The notes under the pieces were generated by a model, which saw only the letters and a list, made by a program, of their open reading frames with translations, did not search any database and was not told where the DNA came from. The position numbers and the translations under genes are program-made. Shown here one piece after another: positions 33,358-42,358 of a stretch of DNA of 64,000 nt. Origin of the DNA: Bursaphelenchus xylophilus (taxonomy: Eukaryota; Nematoda; Chromadorea; Rhabditida; Aphelenchoididae). Every line of letters starts with the position of its first letter. Position 1 is the stretch's first letter. The DNA lies in the NCBI GenBank assembly GCA_904066235.2, contig CAJFCV020000002.1:9796001-9860000 (forward strand), written 5' to 3'.

Positions 33358-34047
33358 CAGTGGCGGATCTGATACAGTGGCAAAGAACGTACCATTTTGC
33401 ATCCGGGAAGTATCAAAAAATACAGCAAAATTCCTCCCTCTCCAACTATCAGGGGAAGTACCACAAGTGCGACGCTCAGATTTTGATGAAACTTGGTACA
33501 AATTTAGAATAATTTTTTTCTAAGGTATATGCGAGAATCCTAGCTCGCGCTTTGCAGAAACAACCGAGATTTTTCGATCGAAAATTGGCGAAAATCTTGG
33601 AATTTTTGCCGAATCTCGCCACGAAAAGTTCCATGCCTATTACTACCGTAAAGGATAATGTTTCTACAAAAAATCAAAATTTTCCAATCTCCCAAAGTTA
33701 TGGCCAAAAGGCGTTTTTCCGCTCTCCACGTTTAGCACGCTCTCTCGGCGGCAAAAATCGTTCGATATCTCGGCGGCGCCTGCAAAGCGCGAGCTAAAAC
33801 TTTCCGGAATTGATGTTTAGTCCATACCCGACATGTGTGAAAAATTTAAAGAAAATCTGAGCGTCCCACTTGGAGTACTTTCCCTGTAAAAAAACTCCGT
33901 TTTGAAAAGCGCGTCCAATATTATCGAGAGGACGCGATTTTGAAATTGGATTTTTTTACTTGGAGAGGGAGGTATTTTGCTAAATTTTTTTGGTACTTCC
34001 CGGATGCAAATGGTACGTTTTTTGCCACTGGATCAGGTCTGCCACTG
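33358..34047. mobile_element. E3 MITE split by an E4 insertion
   Basis: The E3 ends are CAGTGGCGGATCTGATACAG and CACTGGATCAGGTCTGCCAC followed by TGTA. Between them E4 sits at 33450-33886. Removing E4 rejoins CTCCCTCTCCAACTA to AAAAAACTCCGTTTTG, the normal E3 interior. Confidence 0.85.
33450..33886. mobile_element. E4 MITE nested in E3
   Basis: The ends CAGGGGAAGTACCACAAG and ACTTGGAGTACTTTCCCTG lie beside TA. The interior shows partly complementary halves around GCAAAGCGCGAGCTAAAAC and CTAGCTCGCGCTTTGCAG, with a GCTCTCTCGGCGGCAAAAAT block in the middle. Confidence 0.85.
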
Positions 34048-34816
34048 TAAATATAATACTTTGCCCTGCGCTGTGCAGTTCCAAAAAATAGGTTGAAATC
34101 TTGCACGGTGCGAAAAATACCTTTGATTATTCGTATTTTATATTACTTTTCATATATCACGCAAACTTTTATGACATCAAAAACCACCCTTACCTCACTC
34201 TCGTCTTATTTCGCAGCTCTTCTTCCCTCTTTTTGGCCCTTTCCACATCAGCCAACGCGGCCAAAACATCGCGGTCTCTCAGCAGAAAATCGACCGGTAA
34301 AGTTTTCGTCTCAACTTTCCGTCGACGCACGCCATTAGCAGCTGCTGCCGGAGGCGCTGGCGGCTTCGCTGACATTTTTTGAAACAAAAATTTTCGGGGT
34401 TTTGCCCGAAAATGGCAAAAAAACGGACGAAAATTTGAAAATCCCGTTTCTAAGCGACCATTTTGAAACTTTTTTGTCGGTAATTGGTAATTCAAAAGTT
34501 TTGTAGAGACATTTTGAACGGTAATAGTCAAGTTTTAAGTGAATAATTTTTTTATTTGTGTAAAATTTTAAAACTTTTTTTTGAAACTTTTGGAAAAAAG
34601 CGAAAAATTAGAAAATCATATAGATATGCGAACAAAATCTAGCTAGTAATCGAAAATATGAAGCGTCTAGAAGCTGAAAATAGTAAAATTATAGAGAAAA
34701 TCGAAGAAATTTTATAATAAATACGAAAAAATAACAAAAAATAGAGAAATTGTCTGTTTTGGAGATCAGCAAAGGTGCAAGATCCTTTAAAAATATGCAA
34801 CAACAGATTTTGTTTA

Positions 34817-35267
34817 CAGCGAAGGTACTCCAAGTGCGACGCTCTGATTTTCTTTAAATTTTGCACACACGTCGGGTATGGACTAAATATCAATTCCTGA
34901 AAGTTTTAGCTCGCGCTTTGCGGGCGCCGCCGAGATATCGAACGATTTTTGCCGCCGAGAGATCAGGCTAAACGTGGAGAGCGGTCAGGGAGAGAAAAGC
35001 GTTTTTTGGCCAAAACTTTGGCAGTTTCGTGCGGAAAAATTTGATTTTTTGTAGAAACATTATCCTTTGCGGTTGAAATAGGCATGAAACTTTTCGTGCC
35101 GAAATTCGGCAAAAAGTCCTAAATTTTCGCCGACTTTCGGCCTAAAAATCTCGGTTGTTTCTGCAAAGCGCGAGCTAGGATTCTCGCATATATCTTAGAA
35201 AAAAATACGCTAAATTTGTGCCAAGTGTCATCAAAATCTGAGCGTCGCACTTGGAGTAATTCCCCTG
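34817..35267. mobile_element. E4 MITE
   Basis: The left end CAGCGAAGGTACTCCAAGTG follows TA. The right end GCACTTGGAGTAATTCCCCTG precedes TTA. It lies between the degenerin start and the first Cys-loop receptor gene. Confidence 0.8.
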
Positions 35268-35448
35268 TTAGTTTTGCGAAACTTCCCCAAAAATCTCCAA
35301 AACTAGGACAAAAAAAGAATCCTAAAACTCTTCTGAAAGACCTCAAAAAGTAGCACATTGTAATAAGTGAGATTGCCAAGTAATTTCCGACCCTAGGGAG
35401 AGTGATAGCAATGTACATTCACAGGTATGATTGTCTGATGGGGGCACC

Positions 35449-38400
35449 TCATCCCTCGAGGTCGTATTGATACTGCGCCAAATGACCCGTCATCATCATG
35501 CCCAGCGTGGTGATGAGCACGATTAGGATAAAGAAGATCAGGAATATCCTGTCCAGAATGGTGGCCAGAAACTCCCATTCCAGAGAGCATTGACGTTTCC
35601 GCTTCATGCTCATGACGTCGGCTTGGATCATGGCCGAGGTCCGACGCGCGGTCGCGTCTTTGTCGGCGAGGCCTGGAATTAAATTTTTTAAGGTCTTTTT
35701 TTCATATGCCTGATGAAACTTAGCACATGTGTGGTGCATAGGCCATATATGAGTTTACAAAAGTTTTGGCTCACGCCTTGCAGAGACAGCAGAGATATTC
35801 AACAGTCTTTGCGGACAAGAGAGTACTCGAAATGCGGAGAGCGGTCAGAGAGAACCCTATTGTTCCCTATATCGTTGAGTTTAGCGTGGAAAAAGCAACT
35901 TTCTTGTGTAAAAGATAAGCATAAATTTTTGATTTTTTTGCGATTTTTTCACACTGTCCATTACAAGTAATCCCGGTAATATTTCCACAAAAAAAAATGA
36001 TAAAAAAATGTCTCTCTGACTACCCTCTTCGTTTTTTGCGCCTACAAATGTCGTTGAATTTCTCGGCTGTGCTTGCAAAGCGCGAGATAAACTTCTCATG
36101 GATTTATATGTGACCTATGCAGGGGTTTCAAATATCAGCCTGTCGGGAAAATAGTGAGCACTCTGTCGCTACACCGCACGTCAAACTGAGGAGTCCGGTG
36201 ACCGGAATAGACTCTTCGCTATCGGTTTTTTACACTTCGGCTTGATTTTGCAGAGAAAGAGAGAAAAGAGACACGCAAAAACGTACTCTCTCGCCCCAAA
36301 AAATCCCCATTTCTTCCCCGACAAAACGTTTTTTCGCATCTTTTTTTGGCAAATTACCAATCCACCGGACTGTTTTAGCTTATCTCAGTTTGACGTGCAC
36401 CGATCACGTCGCTGAAGTGAAAAGCAATTTGATTTTGTCGCGGCACAATTCATTTTCTCAGCGACGATTTTCGATGCGACATTGTGCTCATTATTTTCCC
36501 GACAGAATGATATTCAAGCTTATTTTGAACACTTTTCTTCTAATTTCTTACCAATCAATCGCCCCGTAGCGACACTAACACTGGCCACCGTCTGATCCCA
36601 CATTGACGCCCTCCTCGAATTGGTCGCGCTGCTCGACACCGATCCCGGCGTGCTGATGTCAATCATCGGCACCACGATCTTATCATCCAATGTGGCCTTG
36701 TGTTTTTGAATGGCACTCCCAACGCGAAGCCAATTTTTCCTCGACCTCGTTGAAGCGGGCGTTGGGATCGCCAATAGTTTTGGAGATCCCGGAGAATCGA
36801 GTTGTTTCTCTTGCCTACTGTGGTAACTCTAAAAAACGATAGCATTAAAATCATCGTATTTTAGCAATAAAGATTTCAGTATTTTCACTTGCATTTAGAG
36901 GCGGTCGATCCGGGAGTAGTGCGCCTGGCACTGAGATGATTTTTTTCCGCTTGTTGTACGTGTAGTAAGGGTGGTCCTGGAAAGCGAAATAATACGACGA
37001 GAAAGGATTTAAAAAATCTAGATTGTTGTCAGCAAACTCTGAGTCATTGTCAGCAGACTTTGGTGATCTACAGGGTGGGCCACTCGAAACGGGTAAGTTT
37101 TTTCTTTGGATTTCTCCGCGGAGACTCCGCCGATTTTTCTCAACTTTAGATCGCCGATTTTCAAGATTTAGATCTTTCTGGAGCTGACCTGCCATTTTCA
37201 ACGGATTAAATTTTTAAAAACTGTATTTTGAATTGACCTTTCTCTGCCTTCCAAAGTTTTGAAGAATTATTTTCGAGCCGAAACCGCTGAAACTTAGAAA
37301 ATTTCTCCCGAATCGGGTACCCGTGTTGGTTACCCTAGGTGCCGATTTGAATGATCGACTTTTCAGATAAGAGGGAAACGAGAAGGATCAAGTAAAGAAA
37401 CAGTGCTTTTTGACTTTTCTTCAGCCTGGTCTGAAACCCCAAATAAGCGAGGCATATGAAAAATACTTAACGTTAAATTTTTCGAAAAAAGAATTTACTG
37501 AGGTTGCTACACAAAATTCTGAGACTTTTTGCATCAGCGCTTGGTTGAAATTTTCGTTTTGACTGGAGCTGTGGGCGTTTGAAAGTGAAATTTTTAAATC
37601 CTAGTCCGTTCGTAAAGCCGCTGTAGTGATTTTTGGCCTTTGCACTGTGCAAGAAATGTCAGAGTGCTAGATACAGCCCAAAAAAGCGTACAGTGACAGA
37701 CCCGTAACAAACGACGTACCATTTTGCATCCGGGAAGTATCAAAAAAATGTAGCAAAATGCCTCCCTCTCTCGCTAAAAAACTGCGATTTCAAAAGCGCT
37801 CCCGCTCTTTTTTTGAGGGAAAGGGCGCGCGCGCTTTTCAAACCGGAATTTTTTTAAGTTGAAGATGGAGGCATTTTGGGGGCTAAGGTAGTACAGCCTC
37901 CCCAGTCCAGTTTAGCCCCCCATGACCCAGTACAAACCCCCTCGTCCATTCTAAACCCCAAAATTTATTTCAAAGAATTAATCCAAGTTGTATGGACCAG
38001 CACAAGCCCCCTACGTTTCAGATCAAGCCCCCTACTTTTTGGATAAAGCTCCCTACGTTTTAGGTCAAGTCCCCTACGTTTTAGATCAAACCCCCAACGT
38101 AGTAGATCAAACCCCTGTTCATTATGTGGGGTGTGAAACGGGAAAAACAGTGGGGGTTTGAACTACCTTTCGTGGGGGGCTCAACTACCGAAGCCCCGCA
38201 TTTTGCTACATTTTTGACATTTCCCGGATGCAAAATGATACGTTTTTTGCTACTGGATCAGGTCCGTCACTGTATTGCACAGTGCAAAAAGCAAGACATT
38301 GCACGGTGCAAAATGAACTTTGTTTTTTTCACATTGCAAGTCGCCGAAATCACAGCGATTTTTACGAACGGACTAGTATGACTTTCAAATAAAAAAGCAT

Positions 38401-41400
38401 TTTTTTTTGACTTACATGCAACTCTTCCCATAAAACCGCCAGCGGTGGCGGGACCCCAACGCAGAACCAGGCAGTGAATTTGCAGAAGAACCAATATCTA
38501 ACGTAGATCGGAGGCACTTTTCCGTACTGTCGACGCCCTTGAATACTCAAAATGACGCTGGTTAGGAAGGTGCCAATCGAGATGATGATGATGATCGAGA
38601 GGTAGAACCATGCTGAAAAAAATTATTTATTGCTAAACGAAGATCGCTTACCAATTAAAGGTATAAAATCGGATGTTGTTGGCATCTGATCCGAGATCAT
38701 CAACATCAAAATGGACATGGCAAGAAGCTGAAACAGAAGTTTCTTATTTCACAAAATATAAATCTAGGACCTACAGTAGTAATACCGAGGTTGATCTTCT
38801 CCGTCCGATCGTCGGCCGTGCTGGCCGGGGTGAAGAAGCCCGTAATTGAGACAAGTGTAATGATAGAGGTGGGGATGATCAAATTCACGACGTAATACAG
38901 AGGTTTGCGGCGGATGACAATCGATGCTTCCAGAATCACCCAAGGCTCCGGACAACAGGCGTATTTGTACTGAAAAAGGTCAAAATCGCATATGCAGAAC
39001 AATGAGACCTCAGTACGCAAAATCACAAGAAAAAAGTCACTTTTTATTGAAGGGTTTCGCTAATCGGAGACTGATTTTGCCATGAAATTGACCATTAGGA
39101 CTTATAAAATTGCTCGTTAGTAGCCCCTTCGGTATAACAAAAACCCTCTATGGCGAACGATTTTAAAGGTCCTAAAGGTCAATTTCATGCCAAAGTAAAA
39201 GCTCATATAGCAAAACCCTTCTCTAAAAAAATTATTTTTCTCCTTGCGATTTGGTGTACTCATATTTCACTGCGTACATTATAGTTCCGTATGCAAACTC
39301 GCTGGAGTGATTTTTGGAGACAAGCACTGTGCAAAAAAAGTCAGGGGCAGTGACGGTCCAAAAACTCCTATTGCACGGTGCCAAAAGCAAGAAATTGCAG
39401 AGTGCAAAGTAAACGTTTGTTTTCGCACAGTGAATATCGCAAAAACCACTCCAGCGAGTTTGCAAATGGAACTAGAATGTACCTAGTGAAATCTGAGTAC
39501 ACCAAATCGCAATGAGAAAGAATCATTTTTTTATAAAAGGGTTTAGCTAGATGAAGTTTCACTTCGGCATGAAATTGACCCTTGGGACCTTTAAAATCGT
39601 TCGTCATAGAGGGGTTTTGTTATACTGAACTTTGCTCTAGACAGATTCCATTGTTCATAATAGAGAGATGGCTACATCTACAACGGTGTACTGAGACTTG
39701 TTGTATAGGGGCTCCAGTGTATCACAGAATTTAAAAAAAAGGAAAAGGGACAGTAGAACCTATGTATGGCGAAAACTTTTTTAACGAATAATTTCAACGG
39801 TCCTATTATATCAGTCTGTCGGGAAAATAATGAGCACTCTGTTGCACCGACAATTGCATCGCCGTCGAGAAAATGAATTGCATCACGGCAAAATCAAATT
39901 GCTTTTCACTTCAGCGACACGATCGGCGCAGCGACATTTCGCTCATTATTTTCCCGACAGACTATTATTACTCAATTTTTGGGCAAAATAAACCTCCGTA
40001 CAACAAAAACTTTCTTCAACGAACAATATTTTCGCTCCTTTTTTCGATTCGTTTTTCAGAGGTTTAACTGCACGACCATCAAACTCACTTACCTCATGTC
40101 GAAACACCTTGAACGATATGACCTTCCATTCCTCATTCGGAATAAACGAGGCCATGTTTACTTCTGGGTCAGCATAATAATCTAATGCCGATTTACTGTT
40201 GGTCCACGAGCTGATAGTTAGCGTGCAATTCTGCTGATCGTACGGAAAGTATCGGATATTCAGACGACAAGTGACTGTGTAGATGGCTGGATACAAAAAG
40301 GATATATGAGATCCTCGACGACCCTCCCAAAAAAGTGTGTCCGCTCGTATGTTCATGTAGCGCTCCGTCTCGTCGGCGGCCATCACAACACTGTTGTAGA
40401 GCTGAAAAAAATTAAAAAAAATGTACGTCAGAGGCGTGTCGTGGGCGGCAGAAATGCCTTCCCAAACTCACATAAGTGTCCGGAATCCAGATCACATTAT
40501 GCGGCAGGATCGTGGTGTTGATCATACTGTAATCTCTCGGATCCCAATCCAGCATCTCATCTTCCCATTTCTGAATCATCCACATGTTCATTTGAATGAA
40601 TTGCGAAGGCTCGTTCACATCAATTAGCTGATACAAACTCATGCTGATGTAGATTTTCAGGGGTCTTGAGTGATTCTGAACCGGTCGAACCCGGATGTCA
40701 TATCTACCGGGACCAAGGATATCGCGGGTCAACCGAACTTGAGGGACTTGATCATGTTTTAGACCGTCTCGAGGGTCCGCAGAGCTGGCTGGAAGGTTGA
40801 AAAAATTATTGAAAATTTTAACTAAAGATTGCTTTCGAAAAATATTTTGCAGGGGAAGTACTCCAAGTGCGACGCTCAGATTTTCTTTAAATTTTGCACA
40901 CACGTCGGGTATGGACTAAATATCAATTCCTGAAAGTTTTAGCTCGCGCTTTGCCGGCGCCGCCGAGTTATCGAACGATTTTTGCCGCCGAGAGAGCACG
41001 CTAAACGTGGAGAGCGGTCAGAGAGAAAAACGCTTTTTGGCCATAACTTTGGCAGTTCCGTGCGAAAAAAATTGATTTTTTGTAGAAACATTATACTTTA
41101 CGGCAGAAATAGGCATGAAACTTTTCGTGTCGAAATTCGGCAAAAAGTCCTAAATTTTCGCCGACTTTCGATCTAAAAATCTCGGTTGTTTCTGCAAAGC
41201 GCGAGCTAGGATTCTCGCATATATCTTTGAAAAAAAATACTCTAAATTTGTGCCAATTTTCATCAAAATCTGAGCGTCGCACTTGGATTAATTCCCCTGT
41301 AAATATTGCTTCAAAAAACATTGTGGATTTACGCAAAGTTTTGCCAAAAGTCTGAAAATCATCATGACAGAAAATCTTACCATAACCCGTTACATCATCC

Positions 41401-41459
41401 ACCGCCAAACACGCAACCACGACGAGAACGCGAATCGCGTTTAACACAACCCAAATCAT
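35449..41459 (-). CDS. Cys-loop receptor subunit, nicotinic alpha-like (receptor 1)
   Basis: Nine exons (41459-41381, 40788-40472, 40401-40093, 38969-38775, 38727-38652, 38612-38416, 36976-36893, 36828-36552, 35672-35449) join to 585 residues. A signal peptide (WVVLNAIRVLVVVACLA) is followed by the ligand-binding domain with LYQLIDVNEP, NVIWIPDTY and the Cys-loop C177-x13-C191. Vicinal cysteines C240-C241 (YACCPEPW) mark it as alpha-type. M1 is YYVVNLIIPTSIITLVSI, M2 INLGITTLLAMSILMLMI, M3 FYLSIIIIISIGTFLTSVIL, then a long cytoplasmic loop and M4 IFLIFFILIVLITTLGMMM. Family role: ligand-gated ion channel subunit at the cell surface. Acetylcholine is the expected ligand but is not proved by sequence. 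Intron 7 needs a GC-AG donor. Introns hold many MITEs. Confidence 0.85.
35700..36125. repeat. Diverged E4-family copy in receptor 1 intron 8
   Basis: It contains GGCTCACGCCTTGCAGAGAC, GAGTACTCGAAATGCGGAGAG and CTTGCAAAGCGCGAGATAAAC in E4 order. Both termini are eroded. Confidence 0.5.
36135..36510. mobile_element. E1 MITE interrupted by E2
   Basis: The ends are TCAGCCTGTCGGGAAAATAG (after TA) and TTATTTTCCCGACAGAATGA (before TA). The interior is split at 36176 by an E2 element; without it the sequence returns to GTCGCTACACCGATCACGTC, the family norm. Confidence 0.85.
36177..36397. mobile_element. E2 element nested in E1
   Basis: The ends are CACGTCAAACTGAGGAGTCC and ATCTCAGTTTGACGTG. The duplication CACCG is exact at 36172-36176 and 36398-36402. 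The E1 family consensus shows a single copy at this spot. Confidence 0.9.
37072..37310. mobile_element. E5 half-element
   Basis: The left E5 arm begins CAGGGTGGGCCACTCGAAAC after TA, runs through TTTCTCCGCGGAGACTCC and CCGAAACCGCTGAAACTTAG, then stops. No right end was found, so it is truncated. Confidence 0.75.
37691..38272. mobile_element. E3 MITE, middle shell of the nest
   Basis: It starts CAGTGACAGACCC and ends GGATCAGGTCCGTCACTG, with TA on both sides (37689-37690, 38273-38274). The normal E3 interior (GCATCCGGGAAGTATC, GGGCGCGCGCGC) is present. Its right arm is split after GGAGGCATTTTG by E8. Confidence 0.85.
37879..38197. mobile_element. E8 element, innermost, with internal CCCCCTACGTTTTAG repeats
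   Basis: The ends GGGGCTAAGGTAGT and ACTACCGAAGCCCC are imperfect inverted repeats. The flanking duplication GCATTTTG (37871-37878 and 38198-38205) is exact over 8 bp. The interior has about five tandem units of a CCCCCTACGTTTTAGATCAA-like repeat. An 8-bp duplication suggests hAT or a relative, but the ends do not match a family I can name. Confidence 0.75.
39149..39631. mobile_element. Inverted-repeat element with an E7 copy in its centre
   Basis: Outer arms mirror each other: ATGGCGAACGATTTTAAAGG, CAATTTCATGCC and TTGCGATTTGGTGTACTCAT on the left have complements on the right, ending CTTTAAAATCGTTCGTCATA. Related sequence occurs near 51090-51180. The centre (39282-39475) is an E7 copy with GTTCCGTATGCAAACTCGC ends and three GCAC(T/A/G)GTGC motifs. 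Confidence 0.7.
39811..39963. mobile_element. E1 MITE in receptor 1 intron 3
   Basis: The ends are TCAGTCTGTCGGGAAAATAA and TTATTTTCCCGACAGACTA. The interior is in the opposite orientation to most copies. Confidence 0.85.
40850..41299. mobile_element. E4 MITE in receptor 1 intron 1
   Basis: A full-length copy of 450 bp runs from CAGGGGAAGTACTCCAAGTG to GCACTTGGATTAATTCCCCTG, then TA. It is very similar to 34817-35267, so both are young. It fills most of the 592-bp intron. Confidence 0.85.
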
Positions 41460-42358
41460 CCTTCAACCTTCATCTGCAACTCAAATTAAGTGAAAAGAAA
41501 ACAGTAAAACGCCTCAAATATCGCTGGTATCAAGCCAGTACAGTAAATCGAAATGCATTTAATTTAATTTTTCTTTAATAGAAAGACCGAATATAACGAA
41601 ACTACAAACCAGTAGGAGGGACGGAGAGAAATGAGAGCCCTAGGAAATGAGAGACCATCTGGACGGACTAGGACCAAATACGAGCACAGTAAACACATTA
41701 GTTTTGAGAGAAAAGTGAACAGTGGAAAAAGTGAAATTGGATTAGATCCGGCTCTTGAGGAAATTTTATTTTGGAGGAAAGGTTGGAAAGTAATTCGATT
41801 ACTCTCTAATTTTAGGGGGCAAAAGTTGATACTTGGAAGCAAAATTGGTGAGATAAACAGGGAGTTTGAAGCCTCTACTTGTAAATTATTTAAAAAAGTG
41901 GGTTTGGAAGTTCAAAAAATTTCTTGGGTCCCAACACGAAAACTTTGATTTTTTGAAAAGTCAGTTTTAGCGGCTAAAAAAGATGCCGAAAGCAAAAGGT
42001 GGCTGGAAGTGGACTGTAAGAGGCATTTTAGAGAGTGTGGTAAGAGGGGATCATATCAAATTTATGTATTGTAATCAAAATTTGGCAAAAAAATACTCTC
42101 CTCATTTTGCGTGCTCCCTCGTTAAAAAAAGTAAAAATTCGTGTCTACGCTGCAGCGCGCTGTAGCACAAATTGCGGGATATACTTTTTTTAGGAGCAAT
42201 ATACCTTCTACATGGATTATGTGTGGCTAATTTGAGTACAATCGAAGAGTCGCGCCAAGGTTGCCCTGTAAATTTTTTTGCTAAAAAATCAAAAAATCTC
42301 CAAAATTTCCGTCCTAATTTCCTTCAAGATCATTGGATCAGATTACAAATATTTATAA
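41460..42358. other. Intergenic region between the two receptor genes
   Basis: About 900 bp separate the start of receptor 1 from the stop of receptor 2 on the same strand. No gene is supported; frames at 41631-41948 lack splice context. A decayed E4-like piece (CCTCATTTTGCGTGCTCCCTCG) is near 42100. Confidence 0.45.

Larger units (their letters stand above)
32890..34375 (-). pseudogene. Truncated degenerin/ENaC channel subunit
   Basis: Three exons (34375-34194, 33288-33093, 33024-32890) join in frame to 170 residues. The N-terminus is basic and alanine/proline-rich. It carries the family gating motif in LCSCHGIPHLAQARSW (His-Gly), TM1 WITILIWAILVTATWIAFAYLL, and the post-TM1 motif INFPSVTVCNNSPYK. 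It then stops after LIILYKQAVGLE. Family members have over 500 residues, with a large cysteine-rich extracellular domain and a TM2 pore segment, all missing here. The break coincides with claudin-like duplicated DNA. It might still make a short one-TM protein; a working channel is very unlikely. Intron 1 contains nested E3/E4 elements. Confidence 0.8.
37601..38376. mobile_element. E7 MITE, outer shell of a three-level nest
   Basis: The left end is CTAGTCCGTTCGTAAAGCCG and the right end TTTTTACGAACGGACTAG. The E7 halves (37601-37690 and 38273-38376) contain TTTGCACTGTGCAAGAAATG and TTGCACAGTGCAAAAAGC. They are separated by an E3 element at a TA. Confidence 0.85.
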
